From: Methylotenera_A sp963701715
GTDB lineage: Bacteria; Pseudomonadota; Gammaproteobacteria; Burkholderiales; Methylophilaceae
Reading direction: 5' to 3'
Assembly (NCBI GenBank): GCA_963701715.1
Contig: CAVPAX010000006.1
Location: 124,001-188,000, forward strand
DNA: 64,000 nt
Each line of letters begins with the position of its first letter. Positions within the stretch are counted from its first letter, which is position 1. This document shows, piece after piece, positions 8,991 through 18,357 of this stretch. The notes beneath the pieces are model-generated. The model saw only the letters and a program-made list of their open reading frames with translations. It searched no databases and was not told the origin of the DNA. The position numbers and the translations under genes are program-made.

Positions 8991-9569
8991 ATGTTTAACA
9001 AAATAATTCTGGCTTCACAAAGTCCGCGACGCATGACGTTGCTTAAGCAAATGGGGATTGATTGCCTGGTAATGCCCGCCGATATTGATGAGGCGGCATA
9101 TGTAAATGAATCGCCTACTGATTATGTGCTGCGACTAGCCGAGCAAAAAGCTTTGGCAACGCTTAAAAACTTGGCAGGCCAACATACTGAACTGCCAATT
9201 TTAGCGGCAGATACAACTGTAGCATTGGGAATGGAGATATTAGGCAAACCTGAAAATGATGCGGATGCATTTAATATGCTTAAAAAGTTGTCTGGTAATG
9301 TGCATGAGGTGCATACGGCAATCGCTGTTTTATTAAATAACAGGCGTGAAAAGATGTTGAATACGACTTTGGTACAGATGATGCCGTTGTCCGATGCTAT
9401 GATAGAGGCTTATATCGCGACAGGTGAGCATCGAGATAAAGCTGGCAGCTATGCGATACAGGGTTTGGCGGGCAGTTGGATAAAAAGAATTGAAGGTAGC
9501 TATACTGGCGTAATGGGTTTGCCTGTGCATGAGACAGCCATACTTTTAGACAGAGTAAGTAAAAGTTAG
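8991..9569 (+). CDS. maf: Maf-family nucleoside triphosphate pyrophosphatase
   Basis: This 192-residue protein begins with the Maf signature ASQSPRR (phosphate-binding loop), followed by a conserved AADT and GKP segment. Maf/YhdE enzymes hydrolyse dTTP, UTP or modified nucleotides and have been linked to septum formation and house-cleaning. It lies 8 bases upstream of rng on the same strand, the classical maf-rng pair. Confidence 0.94.
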   Translation: MFNKIILASQSPRRMTLLKQMGIDCLVMPADIDEAAYVNESPTDYVLRLAEQKALATLKNLAGQHTELPILAADTTVALGMEILGKPENDADAFNMLKKLSGNVHEVHTAIAVLLNNRREKMLNTTLVQMMPLSDAMIEAYIATGEHRDKAGSYAIQGLAGSWIKRIEGSYTGVMGLPVHETAILLDRVSKS

Positions 9570-9577
9570 GGAAAAGA

Positions 9578-11038
9578 TTGGGACAAGAGATTTTAATTAA
9601 TGTCACGCCACAAGAAACGCGGGTAGCCGTGATGGAACATGGTGTTGCACAAGAGCTGCACATTGAGCGCAGCTCGTCTTTGGGAATTGTCGGTAATATT
9701 TACCGCGGTACTGTGTGCCGTGTGTTGCCGGGCATGCAATCAGCGTTTGTGGAGATCGGTTTGCAGCGCGCTGCTTTTCTACATGCGGCAGACATTATGG
9801 AATGTCATATTGATGGTGAGCCGCAAAGCGAACGGCCAATTCAAGAGGTGCTGCACGAAGGTCAATCGATAATCGTGCAAGTGATTAAAGAGCCGATAGG
9901 TACAAAAGGCGCGCGACTGACAACTGAAATCAGCATTGCAGGACGATTTCTGGTATTTTTACCACATCAGGATCATATAGGCGTATCGCAGCGTATTGAA
10001 GATGAAGATGAGCGTGAACGTTTGCGTAATCGTTTGTTAGGCCTACTGCCAGAAGAGAGAGCAGGTGGATACATTATTCGTACCATGTCTGAAACGGCTA
10101 GTGATGACGAATTGCTGGCTGATATCGAATATCTGCAAAAAGTATGGGCAAAAATTCAGGTGGATAGTAAAAATGCAGGTGAACGTTCACTGGTATTTTA
10201 TGACTTAAGTTTGCCAAGGCGCATGTTGCGCGATGTGGTGAACGATCAGACTGTCAGCATTCAGGTGGACTCTAAAGTGACTTATGAGCAGTTGAAGGAG
10301 TTTGCTGAGCTGTATGTATCAAAAGCGGTGAAGCCGCTTTGTCACTATCAAGGTGAGAGGCCGATTTTTGATTTCTATAATATTGAGAAAGAAATTGAAA
10401 ATGCACTTTCACGCAAGGTAGAACTTACTTCAGGCGGCTATTTAATCTTTGATCAGACAGAGGCGCTGACTACTGTGGATGTTAATACGGGTAGTTTTGT
10501 AAGCGGTAAAAATTTATCTGATACGATTTTCAAAACGAATTTGGAGGCTGCACAGTGTATTGCGCGCCAGCTTAGATTGCGTAATTTGGGCGGCATTATC
10601 ATTATTGATTTTATTGATATGGATGAAGATGCACAACGTGAAACAGTGCTGGAAGAACTTAAAAAAGCGGTAGAATTGGACCGTGCGCGCACCGGAATTA
10701 ACGGTTTTACATCCCTGGGCTTGGTAGAAATGACCCGCAAGCGCACTCGTGAAAGCCTGGCCCATTTGTTGTGTGAGCCTTGTGAAGTATGTGATGGACG
10801 TGGCGAATATAAGACAGCACAAACGGTTTGCTATGAAATCATGCGTGAACTTTTACGCGAATCCAAACAATTTAATGCTAAGGAATTTAAAGTAATTGCA
10901 TCAACTAAAGTGATCGGTCTGTTAATGGATGAAGAATCACAAAGTCTGGCTAATTTGTCTGACTTTATTAACAAACGCGTAACACTTCAGGCTGATAGTC
11001 TATATGCACGCGAAGCGTTTGACATCGTGTGGAGTTAA
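9578..11038 (+). CDS. rng: Ribonuclease G
   Basis: RNase G is an endoribonuclease that matures the 5' end of 16S rRNA and degrades some mRNAs. The 486-residue length fits RNase G rather than the much longer RNase E. The S1 domain lies around residues 35-120, the catalytic DNase-I-like domain includes TVDVNTGSF and IIIDFIDM, and the zinc-link is CEPCEVC near residue 405. Translation appears to start at TTG (9578), preceded by an AGGGAAA ribosome-binding site; the upstream maf stop is only 8 bases away. Confidence 0.96.
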   Translation: MGQEILINVTPQETRVAVMEHGVAQELHIERSSSLGIVGNIYRGTVCRVLPGMQSAFVEIGLQRAAFLHAADIMECHIDGEPQSERPIQEVLHEGQSIIVQVIKEPIGTKGARLTTEISIAGRFLVFLPHQDHIGVSQRIEDEDERERLRNRLLGLLPEERAGGYIIRTMSETASDDELLADIEYLQKVWAKIQVDSKNAGERSLVFYDLSLPRRMLRDVVNDQTVSIQVDSKVTYEQLKEFAELYVSKAVKPLCHYQGERPIFDFYNIEKEIENALSRKVELTSGGYLIFDQTEALTTVDVNTGSFVSGKNLSDTIFKTNLEAAQCIARQLRLRNLGGIIIIDFIDMDEDAQRETVLEELKKAVELDRARTGINGFTSLGLVEMTRKRTRESLAHLLCEPCEVCDGRGEYKTAQTVCYEIMRELLRESKQFNAKEFKVIASTKVIGLLMDEESQSLANLSDFINKRVTLQADSLYAREAFDIVWS

Positions 11039-11044
11039 GAGCTA

Positions 11045-13072
11045 CTAAACCGATAGTGTAGTTGAGGCTATGTTCAAGAATGGCATTTCGGGTAATTTAA
11101 GGGTTTTATCTAAATCTGCATCGTTTTTCGTTGCCGATACTTTGGCTTTAATTGCAGGCTGTACGGCCTTCATCAGATGCAATAGCATGATATCTAACGC
11201 CTGACTTTCTTTGGAAATTAAGGCGTACTCATGTTCTACAATGGCTAATCGATTATCCAGTGCATCAGCGCTGGCCTTGGCTTCCATTAAGTTTTTAGTA
11301 CGCTGATCCAAACTGGTTTTATGCTCTGCCATTTGTGCTTTAAGCATACTTAATACATCTTGAAGCCAGCGTTCACAGTCTTTTTCAGCATGCGCAAATA
11401 TTTTTTGTGTTTGTGTGCCTAAGCCTAAGAAAAATTTGCGGATTAGAAAATGTTTTTCGGTAAGCACATTGATCGGGTCAGTGCAAAAGTCATCTGTTAT
11501 TTTTTCTAATGCTTTCATGTTGTTAGTGAAGTTTGATATATCCAGTACAGGTGGGTCAAATAGATCAAACCCGTGCTTTGATTGAAACACCTCGTAGATA
11601 TCATCCGCCAATTTCTTGATTTCATTACTTTCTTTGGTTATATATTCTGCTAATTCGTTTGCTTGCTTCATTAAGTTGCGCATGCCCAGATTAAGTCCAA
11701 CAGTCGTCCAGCTATCACCCATTTCCTGACGGCTTTTTGCAAGCGAGGTGTCTAAATAGGCAAGACTTAAGTGGCGCAGAAGTTTTTTACCAATATGGAT
11801 AATTTTTTCATTTGCCTGATTAAATGTAGGAATTGATGCTTCGTAACGTTTTCTATCTGCGACTACTTTAGCCAGAATATGTTTAGAGGCATCCATACTC
11901 TGGTCTTTTAAGTTCTTTAATTCAATCACTTGCTCACGCAAGCTAGTTAGACGCTTTTGTACGATTCTACGCGAGCCCTTAATCATTTCGCTGCATTCGC
12001 TTGCTATAGTTCTGCCCAGAATTTCATGCTTAGCTTGAATAATTTGATTGCCCAAAGCAGTTTCAAATTCAATAATTCCACTCTGTTGAAGCAGCTCGGA
12101 ATTTTTCTTGATTTTGGCTACCAGCGCTTTTTGGGCAGATATTGCAAACACGTTGTACGGAGAAATTCCGAGTTGATGTGCAGTGATATTAACTTGTCTC
12201 TCAATTTCATTCGCCACGTCCTGCTTGGATTTAAGGTCATCCCACAACATGTCTACTTTATTGAGTACAACTAATTTGTGTTTTGCACGTCCTTTAATGT
12301 GATCATTCCAGATATGCATGTCCGATTGTGTGATGCCTGTATCAGTAGAAGTTAAAAACAATATGGCGTGCGCATTTGGGATAATGCTAAGCGTTAGCTC
12401 AGGTTCTGCGCCCAAGGTATTGAGTCCTGGTGTGTCAATCACAACCAAACCGCTTTTTAAGAGCGGGTGCGGGTAATTGATTATGGCATGACGCCAGGCA
12501 GGAATTTTAAGTGAACCTTGCCTTTCTAATTCCTGAACCATGCTTATATCTTCTGGATTGAATAAGCCTAACTCTTCAGCTGCAGCTTGCGTGACTTCTT
12601 TTTGCTCGACCAACTTGAGCAGGATTTCTCTCATTTCCTCAGGAGAATCAATATTTAACCTGAATTTTTCCCAAGCCTTGGGTATGGTTTTTAGATAGGT
12701 AAGTGAGTCGTCACTAAGGCGAGTTTCGATAGGCAAAAGCTTAATTGAAGGTTCTTCACTCGCATCCCAGAAAATCTCGGTAGGGCACATAGTAGTGCGA
12801 CCCGGCTCGCTGGGGAGCAGGCGCTGGTTAAAGTCTGCAAAAAACAGCGCGTTGATAGTTTCTGTTTTGCCGCGCGAGAACTCCGCTAAAAAAGCCATGA
12901 CCAGCTGATCGCGTTTTAACATTTCCAGCATATCATACAAGCGTAACTCTTGAACTGCATCGGACTGATTGCTATTGGCGAGCCAATCCCGATAATCGGA
13001 AATGGTTTTAGTCAGGCTGGCACGCCATGCTTGGTATTCGTTGACTTTGGCATGTAAAGTTTCGATTATCAT
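11045..13072 (-). CDS. Bacterial dynamin-like GTPase
   Basis: A 675-residue large GTPase. The G domain spans roughly residues 55-330, with P-loop AEFSRGKTE, G3 DTPGL near 215 and G4 NKVD near 270. The first glycine of the canonical GxxxxGKS/T loop is alanine and the last position is Thr. The rest is helical with likely coiled coils (about 350-500 and 570-650); I see no clear transmembrane pair of the kind that anchors some bacterial dynamins. Such proteins remodel or protect membranes. It is downstream of yggT by 55 bases on the same strand and ends 6 bases from the convergent rng stop. The specific role is unknown. Confidence 0.85.
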   Translation of the reverse strand: MIIETLHAKVNEYQAWRASLTKTISDYRDWLANSNQSDAVQELRLYDMLEMLKRDQLVMAFLAEFSRGKTETINALFFADFNQRLLPSEPGRTTMCPTEIFWDASEEPSIKLLPIETRLSDDSLTYLKTIPKAWEKFRLNIDSPEEMREILLKLVEQKEVTQAAAEELGLFNPEDISMVQELERQGSLKIPAWRHAIINYPHPLLKSGLVVIDTPGLNTLGAEPELTLSIIPNAHAILFLTSTDTGITQSDMHIWNDHIKGRAKHKLVVLNKVDMLWDDLKSKQDVANEIERQVNITAHQLGISPYNVFAISAQKALVAKIKKNSELLQQSGIIEFETALGNQIIQAKHEILGRTIASECSEMIKGSRRIVQKRLTSLREQVIELKNLKDQSMDASKHILAKVVADRKRYEASIPTFNQANEKIIHIGKKLLRHLSLAYLDTSLAKSRQEMGDSWTTVGLNLGMRNLMKQANELAEYITKESNEIKKLADDIYEVFQSKHGFDLFDPPVLDISNFTNNMKALEKITDDFCTDPINVLTEKHFLIRKFFLGLGTQTQKIFAHAEKDCERWLQDVLSMLKAQMAEHKTSLDQRTKNLMEAKASADALDNRLAIVEHEYALISKESQALDIMLLHLMKAVQPAIKAKVSATKNDADLDKTLKLPEMPFLNIASTTLSV

Positions 13073-13127
13073 GGCGCTATTATAAGTGGATATTCAGGGT
13101 TTGTTATATGCTGATAGTATGTAAAAT

Positions 13128-13703
13128 CTATAGAAGCGACGATAATTGCACTTCCAAAGTTTTCACGACAGATACATTAATCATTTGTAAAAAGATTAGT
13201 GCAACAATAGGTGAAAAGTCGATACCGCTCGCCATTGGCAAAATGCGCTGAATTGGCTCCAGTATTGGCCTTGTAAGGCTGTTAAGCACGCCTGAAATGG
13301 GAGACTGAGGGTTTACCCAGCTTAATATCACTTGCAGCATAATGGCATAAAAAAACATGTCAAGACCTGTACGTAATACGCCAAGAAAACTCATACCTAT
13401 TAAGCCGGCCCACGCGGACTGACCTGCAACGCTTAGCGGAAAATCACGTAACCAAACTAAACTGAGCTGTAATACAAATTGTGTGAGTAACGCTAAAAAC
13501 AAAGTCGATAAATCGATCTTCCCCCAGCTTCGAATCACTTTACGCACAGGTTTTACAGCGAAATCGGTAAGCGAAATAACCATATAAGCAAGCGGATTAT
13601 TGAAAGGAACTCTGAATAGCTGCATAAAAAAACGCAGCGAAAACAACATGGTAAGTAAGTTTAGTACGGTAGTAAGTAAAAAATCCAGTGCGCTTGATAA
13701 CAT
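13128..13703 (-). CDS. yggT: YggT family integral membrane protein
   Basis: A 191-residue hydrophobic protein made of two YggT repeats, each with membrane segments followed by a conserved VNP or PFNNP turn (NNPLAYMV near residue 37, WVNPQSPIS near 130). Function is not established; YggT proteins have been linked to osmotic tolerance and to membrane organisation. It starts 2 bases after the proC stop, in the well-known yggS-proC-yggT order. Confidence 0.93.
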   Translation of the reverse strand: MLSSALDFLLTTVLNLLTMLFSLRFFMQLFRVPFNNPLAYMVISLTDFAVKPVRKVIRSWGKIDLSTLFLALLTQFVLQLSLVWLRDFPLSVAGQSAWAGLIGMSFLGVLRTGLDMFFYAIMLQVILSWVNPQSPISGVLNSLTRPILEPIQRILPMASGIDFSPIVALIFLQMINVSVVKTLEVQLSSLL

Positions 13704-13705
13704 AT

Positions 13706-14515
13706 CTAACTATCCCCTAATTCATCACCCAATGTTTTGGCTCGCTCGCAGGCTTTTTGCGTGGCTAAAGCAATCGCTTGCTTAATCTGGGAGTTTTGCA
13801 AGCTTAGCAAGCCTTGTTCGGTCGTGCCACCTTTTGAAGTCACCTGTTCACGCAAAGTGGCAATGGGTATTGTGCTTGCGCTTGCCAGTAAGCTTGCGCC
13901 TTTAAAGGTAGCGATGCTGAGCTGTCTGGCCTGCGATTCATCTAGTCCTAATTGCAGTGCGGCTTCCTGCAGTGCTTCTATGAAATAAAACACATAGGCA
14001 GGTCCGCTGCCGGAAATAGCTGTGACTGCATCCAGTTTTTCTTCGGAATCCAGCCACAAAGTGCTGCCCGCGGCGCTTAGTATTCGATCTGCTTGAGTGA
14101 TGTGCTCTTTGGAAATACCGGGCAAAGCATATAAAGCCGTGATGCCTGCTTGTATTTGCGCTGGCGTGTTCGGCATGGCACGTATGACGGTTGTATAATT
14201 ACCAAGCCAACGTGAAAGATCTTTTAAGCGGATGCCTGCTGCAATTGAAATGACCAGTTGCTGCTTAAGTAGCGGTGCCAATGTTTTTGCTAGCACAGGT
14301 AATTGCTGTGGTTTAATGGAAAGCACAATCACGTCACAAGTTTGAATGTTACCTAGATCCTCAGATGTGTTAACGCTTAAACTCTGGCTGAGTTCTTGGC
14401 GCTTGCTAGCATCTAGCTCTACTACCATAATGTCAGACATCGTAAATTGCTGGTTTTTAAGCCCTACAATAAGGGCATGTGCCATGTTGCCGCCACCGAT
14501 AAATCCTAATTTCAT
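13706..14515 (-). CDS. proC: Pyrroline-5-carboxylate reductase
   Basis: ProC reduces pyrroline-5-carboxylate to proline using NAD(P)H. The 269-residue protein starts with the dinucleotide-binding FIGGGNMA motif. It also carries the conserved IRAMPNTPA segment near residue 120 and the C-terminal TSKGGTTEQGL signature. The start codon overlaps the yggS stop by 4 bases (ATGA), indicating coupled translation. Confidence 0.97.
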   Translation of the reverse strand: MKLGFIGGGNMAHALIVGLKNQQFTMSDIMVVELDASKRQELSQSLSVNTSEDLGNIQTCDVIVLSIKPQQLPVLAKTLAPLLKQQLVISIAAGIRLKDLSRWLGNYTTVIRAMPNTPAQIQAGITALYALPGISKEHITQADRILSAAGSTLWLDSEEKLDAVTAISGSGPAYVFYFIEALQEAALQLGLDESQARQLSIATFKGASLLASASTIPIATLREQVTSKGGTTEQGLLSLQNSQIKQAIALATQKACERAKTLGDELGDS

Positions 14516-15219
14516 TTAATGTTCTCAATTATCAATTTTGAAGGACGTGCACCAAAAATGGCCGAGCCAATGCGCACTATGGTAGCACCTTCGTGTATTG
14601 CCGCAATATAGTCATCCGACATGCCAATAGACAAAGTATCCAACTTGAATCCCTGTTGCTGCAGCGATTTAAAGGCATTGTTCACTATTCTAAATTGCGC
14701 GCGTTGTTTTGCAAGGTCTTTTGTTGGGGCAGGAATCGCCATGAGGCCGCGTAACTTCAGATGCGGCAGGGCATTTATATTCTTAGCCAATATGGCCAGA
14801 CAAGCAATATCCACGCCGCTCTTGGAGGCTTCTTCACTGCTGTTGATTTGAATGCATACATTAAGCGGTGCAAGTGATCGCGGCCTAGTGTCATTCAGGC
14901 GTGTTGCAATTTTTAATCTATCTACTGAGTGTACCCAATCGAAATGCTGCGCGATCAGCTGTGTTTTGTTGCTTTGAATCGGACCAATAAAATGCCATTC
15001 TATGTCACAGTCTTTGAGTTGCTCTTGTTTACCAATCGCTTCTTGCACATAGTTTTCACCAAACGCGCGCTGACCTGCCATGTATGCCTCGCGCAGTTTT
15101 TCTGCCGGCTGTGCTTTACTTACAGCTAATAGTTTAATCTCATCAGTTCTGTTTGCGGAGAGACGTGCTTTAAGAATACTTGCTTGAATTACTTGCATGG
15201 AATCAGAAATTATGGTCAT
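14512..15219 (-). CDS. yggS: YggS/PROSC family pyridoxal phosphate homeostasis protein
   Basis: A 235-residue single-domain PLP-binding protein with the lysine-containing LLAVSKAQPAE motif near residue 36, the FGENYVQEA motif, and the C-terminal SIGMSDDYIAAIHEGATIVRIG signature. Such proteins buffer PLP and influence amino acid pools. First gene of the leftward yggS-proC-yggT run and divergent from pilT, the same neighbourhood as in Pseudomonas and many betaproteobacteria. Confidence 0.95.
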   Translation of the reverse strand: MTIISDSMQVIQASILKARLSANRTDEIKLLAVSKAQPAEKLREAYMAGQRAFGENYVQEAIGKQEQLKDCDIEWHFIGPIQSNKTQLIAQHFDWVHSVDRLKIATRLNDTRPRSLAPLNVCIQINSSEEASKSGVDIACLAILAKNINALPHLKLRGLMAIPAPTKDLAKQRAQFRIVNNAFKSLQQQGFKLDTLSIGMSDDYIAAIHEGATIVRIGSAIFGARPSKLIIENIK

Positions 15220-15297
15220 AATTCAATTATCTAAACAATAAACTTTGTGTGGTTTGTTAAAAGTTTTTATATAAACTTATTATAGCAGGAGCTGATA

Positions 15298-16341
15298 GTG
15301 GATATTTCAGATTTACTCGCCTTTTCAGTTAAGAACAAAGCGTCGGATTTGCACTTATCCGCAGGCTTGCCGCCTATGATTCGCGTGCATGGCGATGTGC
15401 GTAAAATCAATGTGCCAGCTATGGATCATACGCAAGTGCACGATATGGTGTATGACATCATGAACGATGGTCAGCGTAAGGTGTATGAGGAAACGCTTGA
15501 ATGCGACTTTTCGTTTGAAATCCCAAATCTGGCGCGTTTTCGGGTCAATGCATTTAACCATAATCGTGGCTCTGGCGCGGTGTTTCGGACGATTCCATCA
15601 AAGATCCTAACTTTGGAACAGCTTAATTGCCCACCAATATTTAAGGAGATTGCCGATACACCTCGTGGTATCGTGCTAGTGACCGGACCGACCGGCTCAG
15701 GCAAGTCCACAACATTAGCAGCGATGGTGGATTATATTAATGAAAACGAAATGGGCCATATTCTAACGGTAGAAGACCCGATTGAATTTGTGCATACTTC
15801 AAAAAAATGCCTCATTAACCAGCGTGAAGTAGGGCCGCATACCCTTTCATTCCAGAATGCGCTACGATCAGCTTTGCGTGAAGACCCTGATGTGATTCTG
15901 GTGGGAGAGATGCGGGATTTGGAAACCATTCGCCTCGCCCTGACAGCTGCGGAAACTGGCCATTTGGTATTTGGTACACTACATACCAGTTCAGCGGCAA
16001 AAACGGTGGATCGTATTGTTGATGTATTCCCTGCCGCAGAAAAAGACATGGTACGTTCGATGCTTTCGGAGTCACTACGCGCAGTAATCTCGCAAACCTT
16101 ATGTAAAACCAAAGATGAGCAAGGGCGTGTGGCAGCACATGAAATTATGATTGGTACACCTGCGATTCGAAACCTGATTCGTGAAAACAAAGTTGCGCAG
16201 ATGTACTCTGCGATTCAAACCGGTCAAAACATTGGCATGCAAACACTAGACCAGAATCTACAAGACCTGGTACGTCGCAACGTGATTTCTGCGAACGAAG
16301 CACGTGGCAAAGCTGCTAATAAAGACTCTATTATTGGCTAA
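15298..16341 (+). CDS. pilT: Type IV pilus retraction ATPase PilT
   Basis: PilT is the cytoplasmic hexameric motor that depolymerises type IV pili for twitching and DNA uptake. The 347 residues include Walker A GPTGSGKST near residue 135, Walker B VILVGEMRD near 200, paired HTSSA/His box residues, and the C-terminal AIRNLIRE motif needed for retraction. The start is GTG at 15298 with AGGAG 7 bases upstream. It is followed by pilU with a 24-base gap. Confidence 0.97.
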   Translation: MDISDLLAFSVKNKASDLHLSAGLPPMIRVHGDVRKINVPAMDHTQVHDMVYDIMNDGQRKVYEETLECDFSFEIPNLARFRVNAFNHNRGSGAVFRTIPSKILTLEQLNCPPIFKEIADTPRGIVLVTGPTGSGKSTTLAAMVDYINENEMGHILTVEDPIEFVHTSKKCLINQREVGPHTLSFQNALRSALREDPDVILVGEMRDLETIRLALTAAETGHLVFGTLHTSSAAKTVDRIVDVFPAAEKDMVRSMLSESLRAVISQTLCKTKDEQGRVAAHEIMIGTPAIRNLIRENKVAQMYSAIQTGQNIGMQTLDQNLQDLVRRNVISANEARGKAANKDSIIG

Positions 16342-16365
16342 TTAATTAATTACTAGGATTGCATT

Positions 16366-17502
16366 ATGGAAAAAGGCCAGGCCGAAAAATTTGTATTTGA
16401 TTTGTTGCGATTAATGCTCGGGAAGAAAGCGTCCGATATGTTCATTACTTCCGGTTTTCCTCCGGCCATGAAAATTGATGGCAAGGTGACTCCGGTTAGC
16501 TCACAAGTGCTATCCACGCAACAGGCGCGTGAAATTGCGCGCTCAATTATGAACGACAAACAGACGGCAGAATTTGATGCAACGAATGAATGTAATTTCG
16601 CAATCGGCATCCCTGGCGTTGCACGCTTCCGTGTGAATGCGTTCGTGCAACGTGGTTCTGTAGGCCTGGTATTCAGAACTATTACCACTAAGATTCCAAA
16701 GCTTGATGAATTGGGCCTGCCAGAAGTGTTAAAGGATATTGCCATGACTAAGCGTGGATTGGTGATATTCGTGGGTGGTACTGGCTCAGGAAAGTCGACT
16801 TCATTAGCGGCAATGGTGGGTTATCGCAATGAAAACAGTTACGGGCATATCATTACCATTGAAGATCCAGTTGAGTTTGTACATGACCATATTAATTGTA
16901 TTATTACCCAACGTGAAGTGGGCGTGGATACTGATAATTGGAGTATTGCACTAAAAAATACCTTACGTCAGGCCCCGGATGTGATTTTGATTGGCGAGAT
17001 TCGCGATCGAGAAACCATGGATTACGCGATCGCATTCGCAGAAACAGGTCATTTATGTTTGTCAACTTTGCATGCCAACAGTACCAACCAAGCCTTAGAC
17101 CGCATCATTAACTTTTTCCCCGAAGAGCGCCGCCACCAGTTGTTGATGGATTTGTCTCTCAATACACGTGCATTCATTTCACAGCGCTTGATTCCAAAAG
17201 CAGATGGTGTGGGACGCGCAGCAGCGATTGAAATAATGATTAATTCCCCATTGATTTCAGATTTGATCTTTAAAGGTGATGTTCATGAGATTAAAGAGAT
17301 TATTGGTCGTTCTCGTGAGCTGGGTATGCAAACATTTGATCAAGCATTGTTTGATTTGCATGAGTCAGGTGCAATTAGTTATGAGGATGCATTACGGAAT
17401 GCAGACTCTGTGAATGATTTACGATTAAAAATTAAACTTGAAGGCAAGGGCGCGCATGATAGAGACTTATCTGCTGGATTAGATCATTTGGGTGTGGTGT
17501 AA
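16366..17502 (+). CDS. pilU: PilT-like accessory retraction ATPase PilU
   Basis: A 378-residue paralogue of PilT that assists retraction under load and usually requires PilT. Walker A is GGTGSGKST near residue 143 and Walker B is VILIGEIRD near 207. The region equivalent to AIRNLIRE is changed to LISDLIFKGD, as expected for PilU. The C-terminal extension of about 30 residues is polar. A strong hairpin terminator follows 28 bases after the stop. Confidence 0.95.
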   Translation: MEKGQAEKFVFDLLRLMLGKKASDMFITSGFPPAMKIDGKVTPVSSQVLSTQQAREIARSIMNDKQTAEFDATNECNFAIGIPGVARFRVNAFVQRGSVGLVFRTITTKIPKLDELGLPEVLKDIAMTKRGLVIFVGGTGSGKSTSLAAMVGYRNENSYGHIITIEDPVEFVHDHINCIITQREVGVDTDNWSIALKNTLRQAPDVILIGEIRDRETMDYAIAFAETGHLCLSTLHANSTNQALDRIINFFPEERRHQLLMDLSLNTRAFISQRLIPKADGVGRAAAIEIMINSPLISDLIFKGDVHEIKEIIGRSRELGMQTFDQALFDLHESGAISYEDALRNADSVNDLRLKIKLEGKGAHDRDLSAGLDHLGVV

Positions 17503-17530
17503 CTATTATCTATTATTAAATAGTGGTAAC

Positions 17531-17561
17531 AAAAAAGCCGATGGAGTCCATCGGCTTTTTT
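17531..17561. terminator. Bidirectional rho-independent terminator between pilU and the OmpA-like gene
   Basis: A perfect inverted repeat (17531-17545 against 17547-17561) gives a stem with GCCGATG/CATCGGC at its core, flanked by six A residues on the left and six T residues on the right. It therefore has a U-tract in both directions and can end both the rightward pilTU transcript and the leftward pair of membrane-protein genes. Confidence 0.92.
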
Positions 17562-17577
17562 GTTAGCGTAGATAAAT

Positions 17578-18351
17578 TTATTCTACCGAAACCTCGACAC
17601 GCCGTGCCTGGGCTAAATCGCTGCCGCCATCAACGCTTTCAGGTTTTCGCATTTCTATTCTCATCACATCAATGCCCGCTGCAATAAACGCGGCCTGCGC
17701 AGCTTTGGCGCGATTGTATGCAAGCTCTTCGTTAATAGCTTGATTACCTCGTGAATCATGGTAGCCGGATAATATCACTTTTGCAGTATCATGCGTTTTT
17801 AGCCACTCAACAATGGGAGCAAGTGACGAATCCACATCGCTAGGCAATGCTGTTTTTCCCGTATCAAAATAAAGCTTGGCTGCAGGCGGAGGTGTTGCTG
17901 TCACAGGATCTGCTGCTTTAACCAGAATCTGGTTGTCTATAATGATGTTAGGTCCAAAAAAATTCTGAATATCTGTACCTTTTTGCTCCTTGATTGTTTC
18001 AGTATCTACCGTGCCTCTTAGTACCACACTTTTATCATCACCTTGTACTTGTAAGGCATCACCGCCTGCTAGCAATGTCATGAGTGCTTCTGATTGGCTA
18101 AGCCAGCTAACATTAGCTCTGTCACCATTGCTAGTGAAGTCGTTGGCTGTTGCTGTAAACCCAAACCTTTCTGGGGCTAGAACAGGTACGGTTTCCTCGA
18201 CAGCGGCCGCTGTTTCAACAGAATCGCCACAACATGTGATAGATGGCCCGCGTCCTGTAAACAGCATCCAAAGTAATAATAAGGTGAGTATTAGCGCAAC
18301 TATCCAACTCCAGCGGTTATAGCTTGATTGATTGTTCTGCATTTTAGTCAC
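17578..18351 (-). CDS. Membrane-anchored OmpA-family protein
   Basis: A 257-residue protein with one transmembrane helix near residues 14-32, then a CC pair (SITCCGDS), a BON-like middle region (about 60-145) and an OmpA-like peptidoglycan-binding domain (about 155-257) with LYFDTGKTALP, GYHDSRGN and NRAKAAQAAF. The predicted topology is inner-membrane anchor with a periplasmic OmpA domain, possibly tethering the complex to the cell wall. It follows the helix-hairpin-helix gene by 6 bases, so the two are almost certainly co-transcribed. Specific function unknown. Confidence 0.85.
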   Translation of the reverse strand: MTKMQNNQSSYNRWSWIVALILTLLLLWMLFTGRGPSITCCGDSVETAAAVEETVPVLAPERFGFTATANDFTSNGDRANVSWLSQSEALMTLLAGGDALQVQGDDKSVVLRGTVDTETIKEQKGTDIQNFFGPNIIIDNQILVKAADPVTATPPPAAKLYFDTGKTALPSDVDSSLAPIVEWLKTHDTAKVILSGYHDSRGNQAINEELAYNRAKAAQAAFIAAGIDVMRIEMRKPESVDGGSDLAQARRVEVSVE

Positions 18352-18357
18352 CCCTGA

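Noticed and set aside
15254..15283. TTGTTA/TATTAT promoter for pilT
   Set aside because: The predicted transcription start would fall on or after the ribosome-binding site, so this AT-rich match is probably accidental.
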